From Clostridiales bacterium UBA6114 (GTDB lineage Bacteria; Bacillota; Clostridia; Oscillospirales; Butyricicoccaceae): DNA of 7,922 nt. The stretch covers positions 1 through 7,922 of the forward strand of contig DIWE01000003.1 in assembly GCA_002423435.1 (NCBI GenBank), read 5' to 3'. Positions 1 to 5,976 of this stretch are shown piece after piece. The stretch's first letter is position 1. Each line of letters begins with the position of its first letter. The translations under genes and the position numbers were made by a program. The notes under the pieces were generated by a model that made no database searches, was not told the DNA's origin, and was given only the letters and a program-made list of their open reading frames with translations.

Positions 1-189
1 TACACCTCGCATATCGATTACCCGAAGGGCGATCCCGAGAACGCGGTCACCTGGGACGAGGCGGTCGAAAAATTCCGCTTTATGGCCGGCCACCATATCG
101 GCAGAATCGAGCAGGATACAATCATCGGTCTGATCGGGAATCTCGAAAAACTTGAAAACCTTGACGAGCTGATTGCCAATATGTCTTAA
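1..189 (+). CDS. MmgE/PrpD family protein, C-terminal fragment (5' end outside window)
   Basis: The frame is open from base 1 and ends at TAA 187-189, giving the last 62 residues of a larger protein. The segment YPKGDPENAVTWDEAVEKF, about 55 residues from the end, matches the familiar C-terminal pattern of MmgE/PrpD proteins (pKGdpenPlt-w-e---KF). In that family it lies in the small lid-like C-terminal domain. The remainder is a helical tail ending in LENLDELIANMS. Family members act on small carboxylates as dehydratases, decarboxylases or epimerases. The catalytic domain lies upstream of the window, so the reaction cannot be judged. The same operon carries a second, complete family member at 5977-7320, so this is one of a pair. 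The family call is firm and the specific function unknown. This gene is followed by a 71-base gap with a strong hairpin. Confidence 0.85.
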   Translation, partial: YTSHIDYPKGDPENAVTWDEAVEKFRFMAGHHIGRIEQDTIIGLIGNLEKLENLDELIANMS

Positions 190-195
190 TAAATC

Positions 196-235
196 CAGGA
201 CGTGTTGGCACTTAGTACAGTGCCAGCACGCCCTG
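196..235 (+). other. Intercistronic stem-loop upstream of the small membrane protein gene
   Basis: Bases 201-212 pair with 219-230 over 12 bp, including one U-G wobble, around the 6-base loop 213-218. After one mismatch (200/231) another 4 bp pair (196-199 with 232-235). No run of T follows (the next bases are AAATTAATTT), so it is a poor intrinsic terminator on the + strand. An RNA processing, stability or partial attenuation element between the MmgE/PrpD gene and the transporter genes is more likely. The structure is seen in the sequence; the role is inferred. Confidence 0.6.
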
Positions 236-260
236 AAATTAATTTGGGAGGGTTACGGTC

Positions 261-494
261 ATGAAAAAAAGCATGAAGAAATTTCTTATCCTTTTCGCAG
301 TGTATTGTTTTCTTGTTTTCACTCCCTTTATGTTTGAGGCATTAAACCAGATTGAACCGTTGTTTTTGGCGATGCCGTTTACTGTCTGGACCGTACACGT
401 ATTGATTGCGGCCGGATGCACCTTGGTATACTGGGGATCTAAAAGCGCATGGGACAGCTTTGATGATTACCAAGAGGAGGATGAAAGCAAATGA
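261..494 (+). CDS. Small two-helix membrane protein, DUF3311-like, partner of the SSS symporter
   Basis: This 77-residue protein has two hydrophobic segments, about residues 7-27 and 37-59. A basic start (MKKSMKK) precedes them and an acidic tail (FDDYQEEDESK) follows. Between the helices it reads NQIEPLFLAMPF, which resembles the N-x-x-EP-x-x-lG-x-PFf pattern of DUF3311-type small proteins. Those proteins are commonly encoded directly before sodium:solute symporters, and the small YhdT protein beside the pantothenate symporter PanF is a comparable arrangement. Its stop overlaps the start of the symporter by 4 bp (ATGA), implying translational coupling and roughly matched expression. A good ribosome binding site (GGAGGG, 247-252) lies 8 bases before the ATG. 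A role as an accessory subunit or stabiliser of the symporter is inferred from context; the family match is from memory of the motif. Confidence 0.8.
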   Translation: MKKSMKKFLILFAVYCFLVFTPFMFEALNQIEPLFLAMPFTVWTVHVLIAAGCTLVYWGSKSAWDSFDDYQEEDESK

Positions 495-2008
495 CACAGC
501 TGACGCCCATGGTGACCTCCGCCCTGATCGCTATTGCCGTTTATACTGTTTTCTGCCTCGTTATAGGCCTCGGGATTGGTTATAAAAAAGATGTTGTTGC
601 GAGCGCGTCGGGCTATTTTCTAGGCGGAGGGACCGCTAAATTTGTATTGTTTTTTACGACTGTTGCAACATGGTTCAGCACAGGTATTTATCAAGGCGTT
701 GTCGGTTCGGTATATAAATTCGGCATCGGGTGGATCGGGATCAGTACATGGCAGCTTTTGGTAGTGTCTCTGCTCGGTGTTCTCGGCCCCCGCTTCTGGA
801 CGCTTGGCCATATCCGCGGATATATTACCCCCGCGGACCTTGTTTCGGATTATTATCGCTCCAAACCCTTTAAGCTGATTATGGGTATCGGCATGGCGGC
901 ATTCTGTATCCCGTCCATGATGGCGCAGATCAAGGGCGTCAGCTGGGCAATCAACGGGATTACCAACGGATTTATCGATTTTAAGGTCGGCGTCCTTTAC
1001 GCGGCCGCCATTGTCGGCCTTTATGTCTTTTTTGGAGGCTTCCGCTCCCAGGCGTGGGTCGATACCGCGCAGGGTCTGCTCTTCGTAATCGTTTTATGGG
1101 GTAGCCTGCTGATTGTCGCGGGAAAGAGCGGCGGATGGAATGTGGTGTGGGACCGCCTGATCTCCACCGCGCCGGAGGTTTTATATTACAAACATCCGCC
1201 CGAGTACTGGACATGGAGAATGTACGTATCCTATTTTATTCTGCAGGGCTGCGGCGGTTTTTTCGCACCTTACGTATGGCAGAGGTCTTATGCGGCAAAG
1301 TCCAGCCGCGATATGAAAAAAATCGCCGGCTATATGGGCGCGTTTTTCTGTTTTGGCGTTGTGTTCCCGGTTGTGTTCTGCGGACTGAATATGCATGTTT
1401 TAATGCCCTCCATGACAAACCCGGAAAACGGACTGGTGCTGTTTATGGCCGAGCATTCACCGTTCTGGGGAATCATGGTTACCCTGGGGATTTTAGCGGC
1501 GGGCATGTCGACCATATCCTCCATCCTCGTTACGGTCAGTTCCATTGTCGCGATTGATTTTATCGGCCTTGTAAAACCGGATGCAACATCGCACGAGACA
1601 AGGAATTACGGCAGGATCGGCGTTCTGGTTATCCTCGCATTTGCCGTCGGCCTGTCCTTCATCAACCTTAACACCATTATGATCCTGATCAACCTGACGC
1701 TGGCCGGATTCACTCAGATTCTGATTCCGGTGCTCGGCATCTTCGTGTTCAAACGGATTACAAAAGAAGGCGCTATCTCAGGTTATGTTACCGGGCTCAT
1801 TATTACCTTTATCGGCACCGCGATTCTGCACGACCCGTTCGGTTTTATGGGCGGCATGTGGGGCCTTGCCGCCAATGCGATCATCTGCGCGGTCGTCAGC
1901 GGGTTTACAAAACCGATCAGCGAAGAGCAGAGGAAAGACTATCTGGCGCCTTTGGCGCATCCCGACGGAAATTCGGCCACTCGGGACAAGAAAATCAAAG
2001 CTTTGTAA
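491..2008 (+). CDS. Sodium:solute symporter family (SSS) permease
   Basis: This is a 505-residue integral membrane protein, a normal SSS length, with hydrophobic helices along most of its length (about 13 expected). Family hallmarks visible are GYFLGGG (41-47) followed by TVATWFSTGIYQGV (57-70) at the first core helices, GGFRSQAWVDTAQG (182-195), and AAGMSTISSILVTVSS (336-351) before AIDFI. The last is the region whose Ser/Thr residues help form the sodium site in characterised members. These proteins couple solute uptake to sodium entry across the cytoplasmic membrane; solutes include sugars, amino acids and carboxylates, and the motifs do not tell which. The ATG overlaps the upstream small gene by 4 bp, with AGGAGG at 475-480. 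The tail is hydrophilic (TRDKKIKAL). The neighbouring MmgE/PrpD genes suggest an organic-acid substrate, which is inference. Confidence 0.93.
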   Translation: MTQLTPMVTSALIAIAVYTVFCLVIGLGIGYKKDVVASASGYFLGGGTAKFVLFFTTVATWFSTGIYQGVVGSVYKFGIGWIGISTWQLLVVSLLGVLGPRFWTLGHIRGYITPADLVSDYYRSKPFKLIMGIGMAAFCIPSMMAQIKGVSWAINGITNGFIDFKVGVLYAAAIVGLYVFFGGFRSQAWVDTAQGLLFVIVLWGSLLIVAGKSGGWNVVWDRLISTAPEVLYYKHPPEYWTWRMYVSYFILQGCGGFFAPYVWQRSYAAKSSRDMKKIAGYMGAFFCFGVVFPVVFCGLNMHVLMPSMTNPENGLVLFMAEHSPFWGIMVTLGILAAGMSTISSILVTVSSIVAIDFIGLVKPDATSHETRNYGRIGVLVILAFAVGLSFINLNTIMILINLTLAGFTQILIPVLGIFVFKRITKEGAISGYVTGLIITFIGTAILHDPFGFMGGMWGLAANAIICAVVSGFTKPISEEQRKDYLAPLAHPDGNSATRDKKIKAL

Positions 2009-2064
2009 CAGGTTTCGCAAATCGGAAAACACCGGAAGCGTGAGATTAAAATGGATTTATTATG

Positions 2065-2071
2065 AGAGGGG
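2065..2071 (+). promoter_or_regulatory. Ribosome binding site that fixes the TAXI protein start
   Basis: AGAGGGG stands 7 bases before ATG 2079. The same reading frame stays open upstream to 1785, inside the symporter gene, but only the start at 2079 gives a bacterial lipoprotein signal peptide and has a ribosome binding site. Confidence 0.75.
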
Positions 2072-2078
2072 TACTACG

Positions 2079-3128
2079 ATGTTAAAAAAGACAATTGGTA
2101 TTATTCTCGCAACCGTGCTTATGATTTCAGCCGCAGCGTGCAGTCCCTCACAGCAAAGTGCTCCGCCTGCCTCCGATTCTTCCGCCGACACCGCGCCCCA
2201 GCAGCCGCCGTCATCTGCAGCGCCGCAGCGCATCGCTCTCGGCACCGCCAGCGTCGGAGGCGTATATTATGTCTATGGAGCGGGACTCGCTCAGCTTCTG
2301 ACCAAACATGTCGAAGGCCTGGAGGTCTCCGCCGAGGTAACCGGCGGCGCGGCCGTCAACGTGGGTCTGGTCGACGCCGGCGAGGTGCAATTGGGACTTG
2401 CCACCGATAGTACGGCAGTGGATGCGTATAATGGCGTGGGCTGGGCAAACGGCGAAAAATATGAAAATGTGCGCGCAATCGCTCCCATGTATCCCACTTT
2501 CCTGGAAATTTACGCGATAAAGGGCAACGGCATCACCTCCATTTACGACTTTAACGACAAGGTTTACTGCGCGGGGACCGCCGGAAGCAGCGGCGACGTC
2601 ATAAGCGAGGTTATCATGAGCACGCTCGGCATAAAGCCAAAGCAGAAGCAGCATATGAGCTGGACCGACGCCATCGGCAATATGAAGGACGGCCTGATTG
2701 ACGCCGGGCTGGATCTTGCGGGGTCGCCCCATAACGCCCGCAAGGAGCTGGAAACCACGCATGACATCGAATGGATCGTGCTGAGCGAAGAGGATCGGGA
2801 CAAGCTCAAGAAGGTCGGCCCTTACTTTAACGACGGCTTCATCAAGGCAGGGGTTTACAAGGACTTAAAGGAGGATTATCCGACGCTGATGGTCTACAAC
2901 GACATCATTGCGAACAAGGACCTAGACGCCGACACGGTTTATAACATCTTAAAGGCTGTTTTTGAGAATAACGCCGAGCTCGTGACCTCTCACGCGACAG
3001 CCAAGGATACCCTTGCGGAGAATATCGTCAATGTCAGCATGCCGCTGCACGTCGGCGCGATCCGCTATTACGAGGAACTGGGAATCAAGCTTTCGGATCA
3101 TCACTATCCGCCCGAATACAAAAAGTAG
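2079..3128 (+). CDS. TAXI-family TRAP transporter solute-binding lipoprotein
   Basis: The 349-residue protein begins with a lipoprotein signal peptide: a basic start, a hydrophobic core, and SAAAC with the lipid-anchored Cys at position 21. A flexible linker rich in Ser, Pro and Ala follows (22-50), as in surface-tethered binding proteins of Gram-positive bacteria. The mature domain starts with RIALGTASVGGVYYVYGAGLA (51-71), the typical TAXI opening, followed by VTGGAAVNVGLVDAGEVQLGL (about 87-107), and later YAIKGNGITSIYDF (145-158) and GLIDAGLDLAGSP (205-217). TAXI proteins capture an organic anion outside the cell and deliver it to a TRAP permease driven by an ion gradient; glutamate or 2-oxoglutarate-like ligands are known for some. 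The permease is the next gene downstream. The ligand here is unknown. The start at 2079 is chosen over longer in-frame options because of the signal peptide and ribosome binding site. Confidence 0.93.
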   Translation: MLKKTIGIILATVLMISAAACSPSQQSAPPASDSSADTAPQQPPSSAAPQRIALGTASVGGVYYVYGAGLAQLLTKHVEGLEVSAEVTGGAAVNVGLVDAGEVQLGLATDSTAVDAYNGVGWANGEKYENVRAIAPMYPTFLEIYAIKGNGITSIYDFNDKVYCAGTAGSSGDVISEVIMSTLGIKPKQKQHMSWTDAIGNMKDGLIDAGLDLAGSPHNARKELETTHDIEWIVLSEEDRDKLKKVGPYFNDGFIKAGVYKDLKEDYPTLMVYNDIIANKDLDADTVYNILKAVFENNAELVTSHATAKDTLAENIVNVSMPLHVGAIRYYEELGIKLSDHHYPPEYKK

Positions 3129-3137
3129 GCGGCATAA

Positions 3138-3165
3138 AATTGTCAGGCGGCGCCGCCTGACAGTT
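3138..3165 (+). other. GC-rich stem-loop between binding-protein and permease genes
   Basis: Bases 3141-3162 are a perfect 22-base inverted repeat centred on GGCGCC. Three further pairs (one T-G wobble) extend the stem to 3138-3165, giving about 12 bp with a 4-base loop. The bases after it (GTATCTTACTC) contain no T-run, so efficient rho-independent termination is not expected. Stem-loops at this position, as after malE in Escherichia coli, protect the binding-protein mRNA and let it be made in excess over the permease. The same role is inferred here. The perfect dyad could also be a protein-binding site. Confidence 0.65.
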
Positions 3166-3185
3166 GTATCTTACTCAAAGCCATG

Positions 3186-3191
3186 AAAGGA
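3186..3191 (+). promoter_or_regulatory. Ribosome binding site that decides the TRAP permease start
   Basis: AAAGGA lies 9 bases before ATG 3201. The in-frame ATG at 3183 has only a weak AAAG upstream, and choosing it would place this ribosome binding site inside the coding region. The start at 3201 is therefore preferred. Confidence 0.65.
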
Positions 3192-3200
3192 AGATTCGTT

Positions 3201-5120
3201 ATGAGTCTGAATGCAAAACCATTCAGGGCTTATGCCCTCCTGATCCTCGGTTTGTTTACTTCTCTGTTCCATATTTATTTTCTGGGCTTTGCCACGATGA
3301 ACACCTGGGCCTTTCGGATCATTCATGTGATGCTGGCGATGATTCTGATTGTTTTAATGAAGCCGTCGGCGCCTCCTGCGGGCAGGAAACCGGGCCTTAT
3401 GCTTGACCTTGCAATGATCGCGGGCGCTTTGGGCAGCTCCCTTTATATGGTGTTGAACATCGACCGCCTGGCTATGTTCCTGCAGTTTCGCCCCAATTTC
3501 ACCGATGTGGTGGTCTGCATCGTCGGGGTGCTTCTTGTTATCGAGACCACCAGGCGGATAAACGGCAACGCCATGTGCATCCTTGCGATCATTTTTATCC
3601 TGTACGGGCTGTTCGGCGATCTTCTCCCCGAAACGCTTGGACACAGGGGTTACACCTTGTCCCGCCTGGCGGCGTACCTCTTTTCCATCGACGGTGTGTT
3701 CGGCACATCGGTCAACGTGTCGTCGACGTACATGATTCTTTTTGTCATTTTCGGAGCCGTTCTGGAGGGGACCGGGGGCGGAAAGCTCTTTATCGAGTCG
3801 GCAACCGCCGGCTTCGGGCGCTTTCGCGGCGGCCCCGCCAAGGCGGCCGTTTTGGCCAGTGCGGGCATGGGCACAATTTCGGGAAGCTCGGCCGGCAATG
3901 TGGTGACCACGGGCGCGTTTACGATCCCGCTGATGAAAAAAATCGGCTACCGTTCCGAGTTTGCCGGGGCCGTCGAGGCCGTTGCCTCCACGGGCGGCCA
4001 GATTATGCCCCCCATTATGGGTGCCGGGGCTTTCGTAATGGCCGAAACCCTGGGCATCCCTTACGCCACCATCGCGCTTTCCGCCGTTATTCCGGCGCTT
4101 TTGTACTTTCTGTCCATCTATGTCATGGTCGATTGCGAAGCGCTCAAGACGAAGCTCTCCGCGCTTCCAAAAAATGAGCTGCCGGTGATGAAGAGGGTGC
4201 TGTCGGAGGTCGGCCACCTGATCATTCCCGTTGCGGTATTGCTTTACATCCTTATTATCCAAAAAGCGACGCCTATCCGGGCCGGCCTGTACGGCATTTA
4301 TTCCAGTCTGCTCGTCGCCCTTTTCCGCAAGACGACCCGATACGGCTGGAGGAAACTCATCAACATGCTTTCAGACGGCGCAAAGGGGGCTGTCGGGGTC
4401 ATTTCGGCCTGCGCCTGCGCGGGAATCATCATCGGCGTTCTGGCGCTCACCGGGCTTGGCTCGCGCATAGTCGGCATTATCACTGCGCTGTCCGGCGGGA
4501 ACGTGATCGCGGCGCTTTTTCTGACGATGGTTGTCACGCTGATACTAGGCATGGGGCTTCCCACCACCGCCTCCTACATCGTCTGCTCCTCCGTCGTGGC
4601 CCCGGCTCTGATCCATATGAGCATCCCACCGCTCGCGGCGCACTTTTTCATTTTCTATTTCGCGTGCCTGTCCGCCATTACGCCCCCTGTCGCCGTCGCA
4701 TCCTACGCCGCGGCGGGGATCGCCAAGAGCAATCCGAATACAACCGGATGGGCGGCCTTCAAGCTGGGGCTTGCGGCGTTTATCGTTCCGTATATGTTCG
4801 TGTTCAGCAATTCACTGCTTTTGATCGGTTCGCCGGGGCTTATCGTCCGTTCGGCCGTCACATCGGTCGTCGGGACGGTCTTTTTCGGCATGGCGATCAG
4901 CGGCTGGCTTAAGCACAGGGCAAATCCGCTTGTCCGGCTAATCCTGCTGGCTGCGGCGCTTTTATTGATCGACCAGGGCTTTTACACGGATATTGCCGGT
5001 TTCGTGCTGATCATTGCCTGCTATCTGCTGCAAATTTTTGTTTTTAAAACAAATCCAAAGAAGGAAACGCCTGTTGCCGATGTCGAGAGGCGCCCCGAGG
5101 CAAAGGAGGAAAACGTATGA
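3201..5120 (+). CDS. TRAP transporter fused permease (4TM/12TM, TAXI type)
   Basis: From ATG 3201 this is a 639-residue membrane protein. An N-terminal block of four or five hydrophobic helices (about 10-140) corresponds to the small DctQ-like subunit. It is fused to the large DctM-like permease (about 150-550), as is usual for TAXI systems. Clear DctM hallmarks are MGTISGSSAGNVVTTGAF (223-240), ASTGGQIMPPIMGAGAFVM (262-280), LGMGLPTTASYI (449-460) and SAITPPVAVASYAAAGIA (491-508). Two or three extra hydrophobic segments follow (about 550-615), then a charged tail. It works with the lipoprotein encoded just upstream, moving an organic anion into the cell with a sodium or proton gradient. Its stop overlaps the next gene by 4 bp (ATGA). 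An alternative start at 3183 would add six residues and is less likely. Confidence 0.95.
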   Translation: MSLNAKPFRAYALLILGLFTSLFHIYFLGFATMNTWAFRIIHVMLAMILIVLMKPSAPPAGRKPGLMLDLAMIAGALGSSLYMVLNIDRLAMFLQFRPNFTDVVVCIVGVLLVIETTRRINGNAMCILAIIFILYGLFGDLLPETLGHRGYTLSRLAAYLFSIDGVFGTSVNVSSTYMILFVIFGAVLEGTGGGKLFIESATAGFGRFRGGPAKAAVLASAGMGTISGSSAGNVVTTGAFTIPLMKKIGYRSEFAGAVEAVASTGGQIMPPIMGAGAFVMAETLGIPYATIALSAVIPALLYFLSIYVMVDCEALKTKLSALPKNELPVMKRVLSEVGHLIIPVAVLLYILIIQKATPIRAGLYGIYSSLLVALFRKTTRYGWRKLINMLSDGAKGAVGVISACACAGIIIGVLALTGLGSRIVGIITALSGGNVIAALFLTMVVTLILGMGLPTTASYIVCSSVVAPALIHMSIPPLAAHFFIFYFACLSAITPPVAVASYAAAGIAKSNPNTTGWAAFKLGLAAFIVPYMFVFSNSLLLIGSPGLIVRSAVTSVVGTVFFGMAISGWLKHRANPLVRLILLAAALLLIDQGFYTDIAGFVLIIACYLLQIFVFKTNPKKETPVADVERRPEAKEENV

Positions 5121-5839
5121 CGGGCAAATACACAATCTATCCGCTGCATCTGGGAGATATCGTCCGGCAGAAAAGCAATATGGCCTACATGCGCGAGCCG
5201 GGGACAAAGGTGACGTTCCCGATCATTGCCTTTTATGTCACCGACGGTCAAACAAAAATACTCGTCGACAACGGCGGCACACCCCCGGATCACCGCTACC
5301 AGCCCTACGAAAGGACTGCGGAGCAGGAGCCGGTCCGGGCGCTTAAGCGGCTGAACGTGGAACCCGGCGATATCACGAACGTCATCCTCACGCACCTGCA
5401 CTGGGACCATGCGGGCAACAACCGGCTGTTTCCGGGCGCGAAATTTTATATTCAGAGGACGGAGCTCCAGTATGCCGTAGCGCCTCTTAAGATCCATGAG
5501 GGCTCCTATGATTACGACCTGATTTTCCGCACGAAATATCACGTTTTAGACGGCGACTGCAAAATTTTTGACGGTATTTCCGTCATCACCACGCCGGGGC
5601 ACAGCCCCGGTTCCCAGTCCGTCGTCATCGAAACGGAGGAGGGGCCGTATCTGATAGCGGGCGACCTCATCGGACTTTACGAATGCTATGAAAGCGATCC
5701 GATGGTGGCAAACGGCATTCATACCGATCTGGTCGCCTACTATAAAAGCCTTGAGAAAGTCAGGGCGCTTAACTGCAGGGTGCTTCCCGGGCATGACCCG
5801 ACGGTTCTGGAGCATCGGGCCTATCCGTTTAATCGCTGA
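5117..5839 (+). CDS. Metallo-beta-lactamase-fold hydrolase, N-acyl homoserine lactonase-like
   Basis: A 240-residue soluble protein with no signal peptide, so cytoplasmic. The full two-metal site of the fold is visible: THLHWDH (H93, H95, D97, H98), GHSPGS (H162), AGD (D183) and PGHD (H226). The stretch HAGNNRLFPGAKFYIQRTEL (98-117) strongly resembles the AiiA/AttM (BlcC) lactonase branch rather than glyoxalase II or true beta-lactamases. Members open lactone rings, such as acyl-homoserine lactones, gamma-butyrolactone and, in a related group, 4-pyridoxolactone. The start overlaps the permease stop by 4 bp and has AGGAGG at 5104-5109. Inside a transport and MmgE/PrpD operon, hydrolysis of a lactone or similar ester pathway intermediate is more plausible than quorum quenching. 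This is inference; the substrate is unknown. Confidence 0.88.
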   Translation: MTGKYTIYPLHLGDIVRQKSNMAYMREPGTKVTFPIIAFYVTDGQTKILVDNGGTPPDHRYQPYERTAEQEPVRALKRLNVEPGDITNVILTHLHWDHAGNNRLFPGAKFYIQRTELQYAVAPLKIHEGSYDYDLIFRTKYHVLDGDCKIFDGISVITTPGHSPGSQSVVIETEEGPYLIAGDLIGLYECYESDPMVANGIHTDLVAYYKSLEKVRALNCRVLPGHDPTVLEHRAYPFNR

Positions 5840-5841
5840 TC

Positions 5842-5847
5842 AGGAGG
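5842..5847 (+). promoter_or_regulatory. Orphan Shine-Dalgarno (AGGAGG) with no standard start codon
   Basis: A perfect AGGAGG starts three bases after the lactonase-like gene's stop. No ATG, GTG, TTG or CTG follows within a usable distance. The only conceivable start is ATT at 5855, 7 bases on. Read from there, the frame runs 39 codons (ISGFQRGLM... to TAA 5972-5974), is basic, and resembles no known protein. It may be the remains of a deleted or mutated gene. Confidence 0.45.
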
Positions 5848-5904
5848 AAAAAGAATTTCGGGATTTCAGCGCGGCTTAATGCCCTATGGGAAACGGCAAC
5901 ACAT

Positions 5905-5943
5905 GCACAAAACGGCCATCCCTTTTTCATGGTCGTTTTGTGC
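5905..5943 (+). other. Intercistronic stem-loop upstream of the second MmgE/PrpD gene
   Basis: Bases 5905-5918 pair with 5930-5943 over 14 bp with one G-T wobble, around an 11-base pyrimidine-rich loop (5919-5929). The following bases (CAAAAAGCGC) lack a T-run, so it is not a typical terminator on the + strand. It lies about 16 bases before the presumed ribosome binding site of the next gene. A role in RNA processing or stability, or in setting the ratio between the upstream transporter genes and the downstream enzyme gene, is inferred. Confidence 0.55.
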
Positions 5944-5958
5944 CAAAAAGCGCAGCGG

Positions 5959-5964
5959 AAAGGA
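5959..5964 (+). promoter_or_regulatory. Likely ribosome binding site for the second MmgE/PrpD gene
   Basis: AAAGGA lies 12 bases before ATG 5977, slightly long spacing. The in-frame ATG at 5965 directly abuts it and cannot use it, and the ATG at 5929 sits at the foot of the hairpin. The start at 5977 is therefore preferred, with moderate certainty. Confidence 0.5.
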
Positions 5965-5976
5965 ATGGTCATAACA

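Noticed and set aside
205..223. TTGGCAC followed by TGCC, resembling a sigma-54 -24/-12 promoter on both strands.
   Set aside because: The distance between the GG and GC dinucleotides is 15 bases rather than 12, and the sequence is fully explained as the two arms of the hairpin at 196-235.
2058..2063. TATTAT as a possible -10 promoter box before the TAXI gene.
   Set aside because: There is no -35-like sequence at proper spacing, and it lies within two bases of the ribosome binding site, leaving almost no leader.
1785..2078. In-frame N-terminal extension of the TAXI binding protein into the symporter gene.
   Set aside because: It overlaps the symporter out of frame, reads as Arg/Ser-rich shadow sequence, and would bury the lipoprotein signal peptide that starts at 2079.
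2211..2762. Long - strand open frame (183 codons) opposite the TAXI protein.
   Set aside because: There is no recognisable motif, and the opposite strand encodes a well-supported TAXI protein across the whole stretch.
3183..3200. ATG at 3183 as start of the TRAP permease.
   Set aside because: It has little ribosome-binding sequence upstream, whereas ATG 3201 has AAAGGA 9 bases before it. The six extra residues cannot be excluded with certainty.
3354..4262. Long - strand open frame (302 codons) opposite the TRAP permease.
   Set aside because: It is a shadow of a GC-rich membrane protein gene: rich in Arg, His, Gly and Asp, with no motif and no supporting context. The + strand frame carries clear TRAP motifs.
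5929..5976. Upstream ATGs (5929, 5965) as the start of the second MmgE/PrpD protein.
   Set aside because: The added residues do not look like the family N-terminus. The 5929 ATG lies in the hairpin, and the 5965 ATG abuts the ribosome binding site. MSLSEKFVKPISG at 5977 looks like a typical family start.
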